From Clostridiales bacterium (GTDB taxonomy: Bacteria; Bacillota; Clostridia; Ch29), in the NCBI GenBank assembly GCA_012523075.1, contig JAAYJF010000016.1, forward strand, positions 1-36,298: a DNA stretch of 36,298 nt, written 5' to 3'. Made by a program: the position numbers and the translations under genes. Under the pieces are notes generated by a model, which was given only the letters and a program-made list of their open reading frames with translations, made no database searches and had not been told where the DNA came from. Positions 26,199 to 35,391 of this stretch are shown in pieces (position 1 is the first letter of the stretch; every line of letters starts with the position of its first letter).

Positions 26199-27956
26199 AT
26201 GAAAATAAGAATTGCTACACTGTTTAAAACCCTGATGACCAAGCTGTCATCCAGTCTGAAACGTTTCCCCGAGACTATAATTCTAGCTACCCTGACAGTG
26301 TCGGTTCTTGTTTATGTTAACCATATGCATGGCTACATGACCGTCAGCCAGGCGGAAGCTCTGCAGCGTGTTTCAATGGCACTTGCGCTGGGAATACCGG
26401 TTGCATTGTGTATCAGCACGCTGTTCGAAAGGATTGCCCCTCCAAAGGCGCTATCAAAGGCCCTTGCGTATACGGGGACAGTTGCCGGACTAGCATTGTA
26501 TTATATTTTCTTTCTGAAGGACTTCGAAATGGTAACGATGACAAGGTATATAGCCCTTAATGTAGCTTTATACCTTGTCTTTACCTTTATACCCTATTTC
26601 TATAAAAGGGAAAACTACGAGCTGTACGTAATAAAATTGTTCACCAGCTTTTTTGTCGCCTACCTGTATTCGGCAGTGCTTTTTTTGGGGCTTGCAGCAA
26701 TGCTTTTTACTGTGGATGCGCTGTTTGCGCTGGAAGTATCCGAGAAGCTCTATTTTGACATATGGCTTGTGGTGGCGGGCATATTCGCCCCGGCTTATTT
26801 CCTTGCGGACATCCCACAGCACCGGGAAGAGGTACATCTTGATTACTTTCCGAAGGTGCTTAAGGTGCTACTTCTTTACATATTGATGCCGCTCCTTATA
26901 GCGTATTCCGCGATACTGTACGTATACTTTGCAAAGATAGTAATAACCCGTCAGTGGCCGGACGGGATGGTGTCCCACCTGGTGCTGTGGTATTCGTTCA
27001 TTAGCATCCTTGTGCTGTTCTTTGTATACCAAATCCGCAGGGCAAACCAGTGGGTAGGGATATTTGTACGCTACTTCCCCAGGCTTATTATCCCGCTTCT
27101 AGCTATGATGTTCGTGTCGATGGGCATCAGGATAAACGCCTACGGTATAACCGAAAACAGGTATTTCGTCCTGGCTACAGGGCTTTGGGTAACCGGGGGC
27201 TTTATTTACCACATGCTTAAAAAGAACGTGCGAAGCTCACTTCTGCCGGTTTCGCTCGCCCTTGTGGCGGTGCTGGCGGTGACGGGACCCTGGAGCGCCT
27301 ATGGCATTTCGAGGATGAGCCAGAACCGCCGGTTTGAGAGGATTCTTATGGAATATGACATGATTCGGAATGGCGGCATAGTAAAACCCGCCGGCGACCT
27401 GGCCGATGAGGACAAAAGGGAGATTAGCGCCATAATAAGGTATTTTAATAGTTACCACAGCCTGGATGACCTGAAATACCTGCCCGAGGGCTTTACCGCC
27501 GAAAATATGGAGGAGCTTTTCGGCTTTGAGTACAATCATGGCCGGTGGCAGTCCAACGGAAGGGACTATTTCTACTACCACATGGCAGAGAACGAAAACC
27601 TGCTGGATATAGGAGACTTCGATTATTTCGCGGACTTTTCAGTATACGGGCAGTCCGGCCTTGTCGATGGTGAAGGGCCGCTGTCGGTATCTTACCTGTA
27701 TGAATCCGGGGAGTTTAAAATCTTGAAAGAGGGACAGGAAATTTACACCGCCATACTACCGAACATAGCATCGGAACTGTGCGGGGCTTTGGATGAAGAT
27801 ACGGAACTAACTGCCGATGAAATGTCGTACCAGGATGAAAGGGAAGGCCTGGAAGTCCTTTACGTGTTCAAGAACATAAACGGCTGGAAGGACACCCTGT
27901 CCGGCCGGTTGGAAATGGAATCAGCCGACTTTTATGTGTTCATAAAGCTGACCTAA
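26199..27956 (+). CDS. DUF4153-like polytopic membrane protein
   Basis: 585 aa, many TM segments then soluble C-terminal region; SD aaggag. Confidence 0.7.
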   Translation: MKIRIATLFKTLMTKLSSSLKRFPETIILATLTVSVLVYVNHMHGYMTVSQAEALQRVSMALALGIPVALCISTLFERIAPPKALSKALAYTGTVAGLALYYIFFLKDFEMVTMTRYIALNVALYLVFTFIPYFYKRENYELYVIKLFTSFFVAYLYSAVLFLGLAAMLFTVDALFALEVSEKLYFDIWLVVAGIFAPAYFLADIPQHREEVHLDYFPKVLKVLLLYILMPLLIAYSAILYVYFAKIVITRQWPDGMVSHLVLWYSFISILVLFFVYQIRRANQWVGIFVRYFPRLIIPLLAMMFVSMGIRINAYGITENRYFVLATGLWVTGGFIYHMLKKNVRSSLLPVSLALVAVLAVTGPWSAYGISRMSQNRRFERILMEYDMIRNGGIVKPAGDLADEDKREISAIIRYFNSYHSLDDLKYLPEGFTAENMEELFGFEYNHGRWQSNGRDYFYYHMAENENLLDIGDFDYFADFSVYGQSGLVDGEGPLSVSYLYESGEFKILKEGQEIYTAILPNIASELCGALDEDTELTADEMSYQDEREGLEVLYVFKNINGWKDTLSGRLEMESADFYVFIKLT

Positions 27957-27995
27957 TTAGGGTGACGGGGGTACTGACAAACGGACAAAGGACAA

Positions 27996-28839
27996 ATGGG
28001 GACGTACCCTTTTTGTCAACATTTCGCAATCACGCCCCTTGAAATCCCTGTCGCTCTCTCAATCTGACGAATTGAAAAACCCTCATGTTCCCTCAGTTGT
28101 TTGATTATCCTATTCCTTTCGGCCTTTGGTAGCAGCCCGATCTCATGGGGTTCCCTGCCGTCTATTAACTTCATAATCCTCCGTCTTATATATTCCTCGC
28201 TTTTACCAATCCTGTCACTTACCTCATAAAGCTCTTTTTCCTCTTCCTGATGATATTCTCTAAAGCTCTTTTTATCTATGATTGAAAGTATAAACCCTGT
28301 GTCAGTTAGTTTGCCGCCATGGATGTATTCTGTATAACTGCTCCATTTGTATTTTTCTATTTCTGTTACTACTTTTGCTCTGATTGGATTTTGATGAATA
28401 TATCTTACCAGTGATAACAAGTACTCATCTACCTCTACCGGCTGGCTCTTATATCTGTTTGCAATTAATGCGCCACTTCTTGAGTATTTTCTGTTAAACC
28501 AGCCCGCATATCTAGTAAGCAATCTTTTCATAATTACCGAGATATCTCCCATATCGTGTTCTTTTAAAAGAATGTGAGCATGATTGCTCATTAAGCAGAA
28601 TGCATAAATCTCAAATCGCATTTCCTGCTTAAGACTTTGCATGACTTCCATCATTTTGATAAAGTCATTTTTTTCTTCAAAGATATTCTGCCTGTTCATT
28701 CCTCTAAAAACGACATGGTACAATCCGGTTTGGCTATATTGGCGTGCTTGTCTGGCCATATTTAATCACCCATTCGGATTGTACCATGTCTATTTCAAAA
28801 TCGTCAATAGATTTGTTGACAATTTGGGTACGTCCCCAT
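27996..28839. mobile_element. RAYT-type element bounded by matching inverted ends ATGGGGACGTACCC...TTGTCAAC
   Basis: 27996-28020 atggggacgtaccctttttgtcaac; 28815-28839 gttgacaatttgggtacgtccccat. Confidence 0.7.
28016..28759 (-). CDS. REP-associated tyrosine transposase (Y1_Tnp / RAYT)
   Basis: MARQARQYSQTGLYHVVFRGMNRQNIF; LMSNHAHILL (HUH); YLLSLVRYIHQNPIRAKVV; C-terminal HTH. Confidence 0.93.
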   Translation of the reverse strand: MARQARQYSQTGLYHVVFRGMNRQNIFEEKNDFIKMMEVMQSLKQEMRFEIYAFCLMSNHAHILLKEHDMGDISVIMKRLLTRYAGWFNRKYSRSGALIANRYKSQPVEVDEYLLSLVRYIHQNPIRAKVVTEIEKYKWSSYTEYIHGGKLTDTGFILSIIDKKSFREYHQEEEKELYEVSDRIGKSEEYIRRRIMKLIDGREPHEIGLLPKAERNRIIKQLREHEGFSIRQIERATGISRGVIAKC

Positions 28840-28943
28840 TAGTCTTAGTATTCTCGCTTAAAGGTAGGGCTATCGGTCAAATAACCTAAAAAGGTTCCGG
28901 TTAAAGAGCCATACGCCGTATCTGGTAAGTGTCAGGGACAATT

Positions 28944-29588
28944 TTATGATTGGATATATTTCCTCACTAGATTGTTCTGTGCGTCCAAAAAAAATTCTTT
29001 AACATCTTCCCATACCAACTGTATTCTCATTATTGGCATCTGTTCCCTTTCTGCATCGTCAAAGTATGAAAGACTTTTAACCATGTGGTAGTAATTTATA
29101 TCAGCATCGGGAAATTTTCTGGGTAGCAGGTCCATCAAGTATTCTACGGATATCCCGGTTTTACAGATTGAATAAAGGTCTATGAAATCCTTTTTCGCTC
29201 CCCTGTGACTAACTGCTGCCAGTTTCATCAGTGCAATATCAGTAATCGAAGGAAGCAATAGGCCATAAAAATCCTTTTCAGATTCTAGCGGCTCGATTAG
29301 CGGGTTCGGGTATCTTAACCAGGTTACCCTGACGCCATCAAGGAAACCGTGGTATGTCCCTTTTTTTGTTTCAACGGTTTTAAGCTGCCCCATTTGGGAC
29401 AATAAATATTCCAATCTTTCAGGGTCAAAATCTTCCCGTACGAACCAGTCAAAATCTACGGATTCTCTATGTCCCAAAATTAAAGCAAGGGCAGTACCCC
29501 CTGCTAAATAGCTTCCTGGCAAGGGCATATTTTCAAGAATTTTTTCTAGAACTTTCCTCTGATTCCCGTTGAGAATATCCCAAAACAT
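28944..29588 (-). CDS. AbiEii/AbiGii-type nucleotidyltransferase toxin-like protein
   Basis: GSYLAGGTALALILGHRESVDFDWFVREDF; KKDFIDLYSI. Confidence 0.82.
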   Translation of the reverse strand: MFWDILNGNQRKVLEKILENMPLPGSYLAGGTALALILGHRESVDFDWFVREDFDPERLEYLLSQMGQLKTVETKKGTYHGFLDGVRVTWLRYPNPLIEPLESEKDFYGLLLPSITDIALMKLAAVSHRGAKKDFIDLYSICKTGISVEYLMDLLPRKFPDADINYYHMVKSLSYFDDAEREQMPIMRIQLVWEDVKEFFLDAQNNLVRKYIQS

Positions 29589-29869
29589 CTCATCTCTTCC
29601 TCTTTCAATTTAAAATAGTTTTGCCAACATCTTGCAGTCTTAAGCGATAACCCTCTACTTGTAAGAACTGCATCCCTAATAACATCTTCAGAATAATTTG
29701 TGAATACCCAATAAAGAGTTTTTTCATCCCCCACATTTAAAAGCCTCTCTATTATAAATACTCTATTCTTTTCCATATCGAGGGCTTTAACATCCGTATC
29801 CCAAAAATATTTTTCCATACACTTTGGCAAATTGCCCTTATTTATTTGTATTTCAGTTCTCAATTCCAT
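29546..29869 (-). CDS. DUF6922-like putative partner/antitoxin of the AbiEii-like protein
   Basis: YFWDTDVKALDMEKNRVFIIERLLNVGDEKTLYWVFTNYSEDVIRDAVLTSRGLSLKTARCWQNYF; overlaps downstream ORF by 43 nt. Confidence 0.65.
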   Translation of the reverse strand: MELRTEIQINKGNLPKCMEKYFWDTDVKALDMEKNRVFIIERLLNVGDEKTLYWVFTNYSEDVIRDAVLTSRGLSLKTARCWQNYFKLKEEEMRCFGIFSTGIRGKF

Positions 29870-29972
29870 TCACCTACTTATCGCTTGCTAATATAATTAT
29901 ACCACAAATTGCCTAATACTTATCCTGGATTGAGAGAGCAACCGGGACTTTTAGGGGTGTGATAGTAAAAGC

Positions 29973-30001
29973 TGACAAACGAGGTACGTCCCCATTTGTC
30001 A
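29973..30001. repeat. Solitary REP-like element TGACAAAcgaGGTACGTCCCCATTTGTCA
   Basis: same core as the ends of the RAYT element; perfect TGACAAA/TTTGTCA arms. Confidence 0.7.
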
Positions 30002-30142
30002 CTTAAAGGTGCATGAACTGCAGTCTCCGCTGCAGGAACTGCATTTCCCTTCCTTTGCATTCTTTAAGGACTTAAGTAGCGCCCTTATTGCGAAATACAC
30101 TATGGCTGCCCCTATAACAAAACTGATTATTTGACCTGTCAT
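29999..30142 (-). CDS. 47-aa FeoB-associated Cys-rich membrane protein (MTGQIISFVIGAAIVYFAIRALLKSLKNAKEGKCSSCSGDCSSCTFK)
   Basis: below ORF-track cutoff; N-terminal TM plus CxxCxxxCxxC tail, immediately downstream of feoB. Confidence 0.85.
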   Translation of the reverse strand: MTGQIISFVIGAAIVYFAIRALLKSLKNAKEGKCSSCSGDCSSCTFK

Positions 30143-30230
30143 ATCAATCCTTCCCTTCCATAGCACAGAAATCACGCAGAAGAACCGTCCCCCGGTCTAT
30201 TTGTTACCAGGACCCCTTAGTTTCCTGGTT

Positions 30231-32201
30231 TTATAGGCCAAGAAGCCTTCCTCCCTGGAATATTAAAGCAGACACCGCCCATGCCACCGCCAGTTGGTAG
30301 AATACCGCAAAGGCCGTCCACTTCCAAGAGGCAAACTCCTTCTTCATGACCGCAATAACTGCAAGACAGGGCGTGTATAGCAGAACAAATACCATGAAAG
30401 CGTAGGCCGACAGTGCCGAAAAGTGCTGTGGCAATACCGATCCAACCTGCGCCGAAGCCTCGCCGGCCAGCTCACCCAGCCCGTATACCACTCCAAGGGT
30501 TGCCACCACAACCTCTTTGGCGGCAAGGCCTGTAAGAAGGGCCACCGAGGCCTCCCAGTTGCCAAATCCGTTTACCCTGAAGATAGGTGCCAAAAGCCTC
30601 CCCATACCCGCCAGCAGGCTGTCTGCCATATCGGCGGGCCCTGCCAGGTTAAAGCTAGACAAAAGCCATACCACCACCGACATGGCAAATATTATGGTGC
30701 CCGCCTTTTGCAGGTATTCCTTGCCCCTGTCCCATACGCGAAGCACAAGGCTCCGTAGCACCGGTATCCGGTAGGGGGGCAGCTCCATTACAAAGGGTAC
30801 CGTTTCGCCCCTAAACAGCGTATTCTTGAATATCAGCCCCATTATTACAGCTATTACTATGCCTAATAAATATAAAGAAAAAACAACATTGGTTTCGTTA
30901 CCCGGGAAGAAGGCCGCGGCAAACAGCGCATACACTGGCAGCCTTGCCCCGCATGACATAAAGGGAGCAATAAGCATGGTCAGCTTTCTATCCCGGTCAT
31001 CTTCCAGAGTTCTTGTAGCCATTATGGCAGGCACCGTGCATCCAAAGCCGATTATCATAGGAATAAATGCTTTACCGGACAGGCCTATCGCTCTCATGGC
31101 CCTGTCCGCTATGAACGCAGCTCTTGCCATATACCCGCTGTCCTCTAGTATTGCAATAAAGAGAAACAAAGTGAAAATAAGGGGCACAAAGGCAACCACC
31201 CCGCCGACACCGCCTATTATGCCGTCTATAATGAGCGACTTAAGCCAGTCGGATGCATGCAGTGCTTGCAAAGCCCCTTCAACCCACGGCGTCAACACAT
31301 CGCTGAAAAACTCTTCCAGCAGGTCTGCCAGGGGCTGCCCCACCCAGGTAAAGGTGAATTGGAACATCAGGTATAAAAAAGCAAGGAATATTGGTATTCC
31401 CAGTGCCCTTCCGGTTACAACACTGTCTATCCTATCTGATAAGGATGATACTTCTCTTTCTGTTTTTTCCATGCATTGGTTCAAAACATCATCAATAAAG
31501 CTATACCTGGCCTGTATCAGCCTATCGGAGGCTTCCCCGGTATGCTTGCTCTTAATCTCTTCCTCAATGCTTTGGTAGTATCTATAAAAGGCGGTTTCCC
31601 CTATGCCGGAGTACCTTTGATATTCTGCCACCTTTTCCAGCAAAGAGGCAATACCGGTCCTATTGGCAGCGGCAATGGGCACCACATCAATCCCCAGCAG
31701 CCGACCCATTTTCTCATAATCTATCCTATAGCCTTTCTTTTCTACCTCGTCTATCATGTTAAGTGCCAGCACCACCGGCACTTCCAGTTCTAGAAGCTGC
31801 ACCGTCAGATACAGGTGTCTTTCCAGGTTGGTGCCGTCAACTATGTTGACAACTACGTCGGGCCCGTCCTTTGACAGATAGTTCTTTGTTATGACCTCTT
31901 CCATCGAATATGCATTTAAGCTGTATGCTCCGGGCAGGTCCACCAGCTTGATATCCAAGCCCTTGTACTTGACCCTTCCTTCCTTCTTTTCAACCGTAAC
32001 CCCCGGCCAGTTGCCGACGTATTGCCTGGCCCCCGTAAGTGCGTTGAACAAAGTTGTCTTGCCCGAGTTGGGGTTACCTGCCAGGGCCACCGTTACCGTA
32101 TGCATTTGTGCGCCTCCATTCAAACCCTTAACCCCTCCATCCCCGTCTGTTTCTGTTGCGGCCGCACTTTCCGGCACTCCGGCATTCATGAACCGGTTCA
32201 T
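30231..32201 (-). CDS. feoB: Ferrous iron transport protein B (start may be 32108, MHTVTVALAGNPNSGKTT)
   Basis: ALAGNPNSGKTTLFNALTG, NWPGVTVEKKEG, DLPGAYSL, PFMSCGARLPVYALF. Confidence 0.95.
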   Translation of the reverse strand: MNRFMNAGVPESAAATETDGDGGVKGLNGGAQMHTVTVALAGNPNSGKTTLFNALTGARQYVGNWPGVTVEKKEGRVKYKGLDIKLVDLPGAYSLNAYSMEEVITKNYLSKDGPDVVVNIVDGTNLERHLYLTVQLLELEVPVVLALNMIDEVEKKGYRIDYEKMGRLLGIDVVPIAAANRTGIASLLEKVAEYQRYSGIGETAFYRYYQSIEEEIKSKHTGEASDRLIQARYSFIDDVLNQCMEKTEREVSSLSDRIDSVVTGRALGIPIFLAFLYLMFQFTFTWVGQPLADLLEEFFSDVLTPWVEGALQALHASDWLKSLIIDGIIGGVGGVVAFVPLIFTLFLFIAILEDSGYMARAAFIADRAMRAIGLSGKAFIPMIIGFGCTVPAIMATRTLEDDRDRKLTMLIAPFMSCGARLPVYALFAAAFFPGNETNVVFSLYLLGIVIAVIMGLIFKNTLFRGETVPFVMELPPYRIPVLRSLVLRVWDRGKEYLQKAGTIIFAMSVVVWLLSSFNLAGPADMADSLLAGMGRLLAPIFRVNGFGNWEASVALLTGLAAKEVVVATLGVVYGLGELAGEASAQVGSVLPQHFSALSAYAFMVFVLLYTPCLAVIAVMKKEFASWKWTAFAVFYQLAVAWAVSALIFQGGRLLGL

Positions 32202-32433
32202 ATTGGTCCTCTATTCCACGGGTTACCACTATTTTGCTTGCACACATCCTGTCCAGAATAACCCTGGAGGAACGAAACTCCACTATAAAAGGACCTATCG
32301 GCCCGCCTTTAATCACCTTAATGCTTACTCCCTCGGTGAAGCCCCTTTCCTGTAGCATTCTTCTCAGCCTGCAGCCGCCGTATATACTCCTTAATATATA
32401 CTCCTGCCCCGGTTCTGCCATATCCAGCGTCAT
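32128..32433 (-). CDS. feoA: FeoA family ferrous iron transport protein A
   Basis: MAEPGQEYILRSIYGGCRLRRMLQERGFTEGVSIKVIKGGPIGPFIVEFRSSRVILDRMCASKIVV. Confidence 0.88.
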   Translation of the reverse strand: MTLDMAEPGQEYILRSIYGGCRLRRMLQERGFTEGVSIKVIKGGPIGPFIVEFRSSRVILDRMCASKIVVTRGIEDQYEPVHECRSAGKCGRNRNRRGWRG

Positions 32434-32473
32434 GACCTCTGCCTCCCCCTGTAGTTTACACCCTGTTGTAACT

Positions 32474-32492
32474 GATAATGATTTTCAATATT
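32474..32492. promoter_or_regulatory. Fur-box-like site upstream of feoA
   Basis: GATAATGATTTTCAATATT matches GATAATGATAATCATTATC at 15/19 by direct comparison. Confidence 0.65.
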
Positions 32493-32607
32493 AATTACAA
32501 TATACCACACGCCAACGGTGCAGTCAACACAAAAATGGTCCCTCCCCCTTGTAACGTCTACGTTACGGCAGGTCAAATAAGGTACCCAACCACCTTGTCT
32601 GATGCAA

Positions 32608-32635
32608 AAAAGGGGACTATGTGACGTCCCCTTTT
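32608..32635. terminator. Hairpin AAAAGGGGAC/GTCCCCTTTT overlapping the end of the downstream minus-strand CDS
   Basis: 10-bp perfect stem, followed by T-run on the minus strand. Confidence 0.65.
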
Positions 32636-32805
32636 AGTCTGAAAAGCTTTATCAGCCAGTTTTTTATGCTCCTGTGCCTTCTCGGACTGATTAGGTATAT
32701 TCCGGCAAAGACGAATACCCAGCCGGGGAGTATGGGAAGCGCTATACCGCATAGACCCAATATTATCATAACAGAGCCCAGGATTCTTTTAACTATGACG
32801 CCCAC
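32617..32805 (-). CDS. 62-aa PGPGW-like small transmembrane protein
   Basis: ILGLCGIALPILPGWVFVFAGIYLISPR. Confidence 0.6.
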   Translation of the reverse strand: MGVIVKRILGSVMIILGLCGIALPILPGWVFVFAGIYLISPRRHRSIKNWLIKLFRLKGDVT

Positions 32806-32931
32806 TTTTATCCCCCCATCTATTCCCGTTCTGTTTGAAGTTTGTCCTTTTTTACCTCTATATTTTTAAATATAGCACAGTGTTTTCTCCGTGTAAACAA
32901 GGAAAAACATGGGGGTACGGCAACCAGGGGC

Positions 32932-34875
32932 TCAGGGTGTCTGTTTTTGCAGCACCTTCTCTAAAAACACCCTGACTATTTCAGGATCGAACTGGCTGCC
33001 GGCATTTTTCTTAATTTCGGCTGCTGCATCCTCCGCTGACATTGCTCTCCTATAAGGCCGGTCCTGGGTCATTGCATCATATGCATCAGCAACCGCGAGG
33101 ATACGCGAAGGAAGCGGAATCTCCTCGCCTTTCAGGCCCTGAGGATATCCCTTGCCGTCCCAGCGTTCATGGTGACTAAGAATGTATTCGGCAATGGATA
33201 CCAACTCCAGTGACGACATCGCAATCCTGTACCCGATTTCAGGGTGTTTTCTCATCTCGGCCCATTCTTCATCGGTCAGCCTGCCCGCCTTATTCAGTAT
33301 CCTGTCCTCTATTCCCACCTTGCCGATATCGTGCAGTGTCGCCAGAAGTTCCAGTTCGTCAAGTTCTGTCTGAGTAAGATTTAATTCCATACCCACTTTC
33401 CTGGTCATTTCTATCAATCTTCCGGCATGCTCCTCGGTTTCCTGGCTCTTTTCAAACATGGTCGCTCTTATCGAAGACAGGATTGCGCTGTGGAAACTCC
33501 TGTGTTCCAAAAGTTTACGCTTGTACATATAATCTTCTGCAGCTTTTACTACCAATTCTATCTTCTCATCCGTAGTGTTCTTTGTGCTGTATCCCAAAGA
33601 CAGGTCTATGCGGAGAATTTCTCCGTTAATGGCGTTGTTATACTCCTCGCACGCCGTTTTGATTTTCTCCAGCACTAAGAGCGCCGTATCGGAATCTGTT
33701 TTAGGCAAGAGGATGCAGAACTCATCCCCTCCCGTTCTGGCTACGATATCCTCCTCCCTGCAGCAATCCTTTATAATCCCTGCCGTCCTGGCTATTAATT
33801 TATCCCCTACCGCATGACCGAAGGCATCATTTATCAGTTTTACACCGTTAATATCCCCGATTATTATCGATAACGGCAGATTGTCACCTGTGTCCAGGCG
33901 CTTTTTTGCCTCCTCAAAATACCGGTGATTATACAGATCGGTCAGATAATCATGATTGCTTAAATACCGGACCTCTTCCTCCTTCATTTTACGATCTGTT
34001 ATATCTATAATAAGCCCCTCGAGGGCCTGTATATCCTCCTGTTCGTTATAAATGCCCTGTCCCTGCTCAAAGACCCATTTTACCTCCCCCGAAGCGGTTT
34101 TTATCGGATATTCGTACTTAAAAGCCTTTTTTTGGGCAAGCACCCGGGCCCATTCCTCCCAAATGGCCTCCCTATATTCCGGCTGTATCAGTGCATTGTA
34201 CGATATTTCTTTGTTGCCCAGCAGGCTTTCAGGATGGTAACCGGTAAGCCTATAGCACCCGTCGGATACAAACTGCATTGTCCAATCCCTGTCATATTTG
34301 CACCTGTACGCCATTCCAGGCAGGTTGGACAATAGCACTGCCTTGCTTCGTTCGCTCTCCTTAAGTTCCTCCTCCGCCTTTTTTCGCTCGGTAATATCCA
34401 TAAATGTCACCACCGCGCCTATTACCCTTCCGTCCCGGTACTGGGGATAGGAAAAATACTCCACCGGGAAACAGGTGCCGTCCTCCCTCCAGAACACTTC
34501 ATCCTCCACATGGGTGCCCTGCCCCTTCTTGAAGGCCTGGAATATCCTGCACTGCTCCTCCGGGTAATGGGTACCGTCCGGGTGCTTGTTATGTATGATA
34601 TCATGCATATTTTTCCCCAGCAGCTGGTGCTCGTGGCTGTATCCCAGCATAGATAGGCAGCTGGCATTGCACAGAGTACACTTTCCTTCCAGGTCTATCA
34701 CGTATATCCCTTCTGCAGTGCTGTCCAGTATCAGCCGCAGGTCTCTTTCGTTTTGTTTTGATTTTCCTTCCAGTCTAAATCCTGATTTGCCAACGCATGC
34801 CCAAAAAGCCGCTAAAACCCTGAAGAATGTATGCTTCCTAAGGATTGAACTGGAAAAATTCTCTTTTACCACCAT
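32932..34875 (-). CDS. PAS-PAS-GGDEF-HD-GYP cyclic-di-GMP signalling protein
   Basis: ARTGGDEFCILLP; HDIGKVGIEDRIL...HHERWDGKGYPQGL; ATG 34875 with SD aaggag. Confidence 0.92.
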   Translation of the reverse strand: MVVKENFSSSILRKHTFFRVLAAFWACVGKSGFRLEGKSKQNERDLRLILDSTAEGIYVIDLEGKCTLCNASCLSMLGYSHEHQLLGKNMHDIIHNKHPDGTHYPEEQCRIFQAFKKGQGTHVEDEVFWREDGTCFPVEYFSYPQYRDGRVIGAVVTFMDITERKKAEEELKESERSKAVLLSNLPGMAYRCKYDRDWTMQFVSDGCYRLTGYHPESLLGNKEISYNALIQPEYREAIWEEWARVLAQKKAFKYEYPIKTASGEVKWVFEQGQGIYNEQEDIQALEGLIIDITDRKMKEEEVRYLSNHDYLTDLYNHRYFEEAKKRLDTGDNLPLSIIIGDINGVKLINDAFGHAVGDKLIARTAGIIKDCCREEDIVARTGGDEFCILLPKTDSDTALLVLEKIKTACEEYNNAINGEILRIDLSLGYSTKNTTDEKIELVVKAAEDYMYKRKLLEHRSFHSAILSSIRATMFEKSQETEEHAGRLIEMTRKVGMELNLTQTELDELELLATLHDIGKVGIEDRILNKAGRLTDEEWAEMRKHPEIGYRIAMSSLELVSIAEYILSHHERWDGKGYPQGLKGEEIPLPSRILAVADAYDAMTQDRPYRRAMSAEDAAAEIKKNAGSQFDPEIVRVFLEKVLQKQTP

Positions 34876-35054
34876 ACTCTCTCCTTCGCATCGTGGTAAA
34901 GTACGAATAATCTCAATTATATTACTGTACACCAAATGTTAATAATAGTCGATATTTGTTAAAATTTATATTCAACTAATACCCAATAAAAGCAATTTCA
35001 AACAAACCGTCGATATATTTTATCATGCACTCATGCTGAAGTTAATTCCGGGCA

Positions 35055-35080
35055 GAAAAAAACCGGCTTTTCGACCGGTC
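35055..35080 (-). terminator. Rho-independent terminator (minus strand)
   Basis: GACCGGTCGAAAAGCCGGTTTTTTT on the minus strand. Confidence 0.75.
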
Positions 35081-35089
35081 TTTCAAACC

Positions 35090-35368
35090 TTATGGGTTTT
35101 TAGCCTCTTCTATCATTTGATTCAACTGCTCAATGTTTGCCTGCGATGCCAGTATTTTTTCGCACAGGTCGGCTACCGGGGATTGTGGATTCTCTTTTTC
35201 CTGCTCGAATATCCTTTTGCCTATTTCGCTATAAAACCTTGCTATCTGTTTTTCTTCATCGTTTATCTTAGAATTAAGTTTTCTGACTTCCGCCACTTCC
35301 TTGGCTTTACTGGTCGTAGCTTCCGCTGCCGAGCCTATTTTCTTACCCAGGTTATTTAAAAAAGCCAT
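35090..35368 (-). CDS. Small coiled-coil hypothetical protein
   Basis: 92 aa ORF between a terminator and ggtgg SD. Confidence 0.65.
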   Translation of the reverse strand: MAFLNNLGKKIGSAAEATTSKAKEVAEVRKLNSKINDEEKQIARFYSEIGKRIFEQEKENPQSPVADLCEKILASQANIEQLNQMIEEAKNP

Positions 35369-35391
35369 ATCACACCACCTTTTTTCTATTC

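Noticed and set aside
30826-31578. 250-aa plus-strand ORF inside feoB
   Set aside because: Antisense of a highly conserved feoB; no supporting features.
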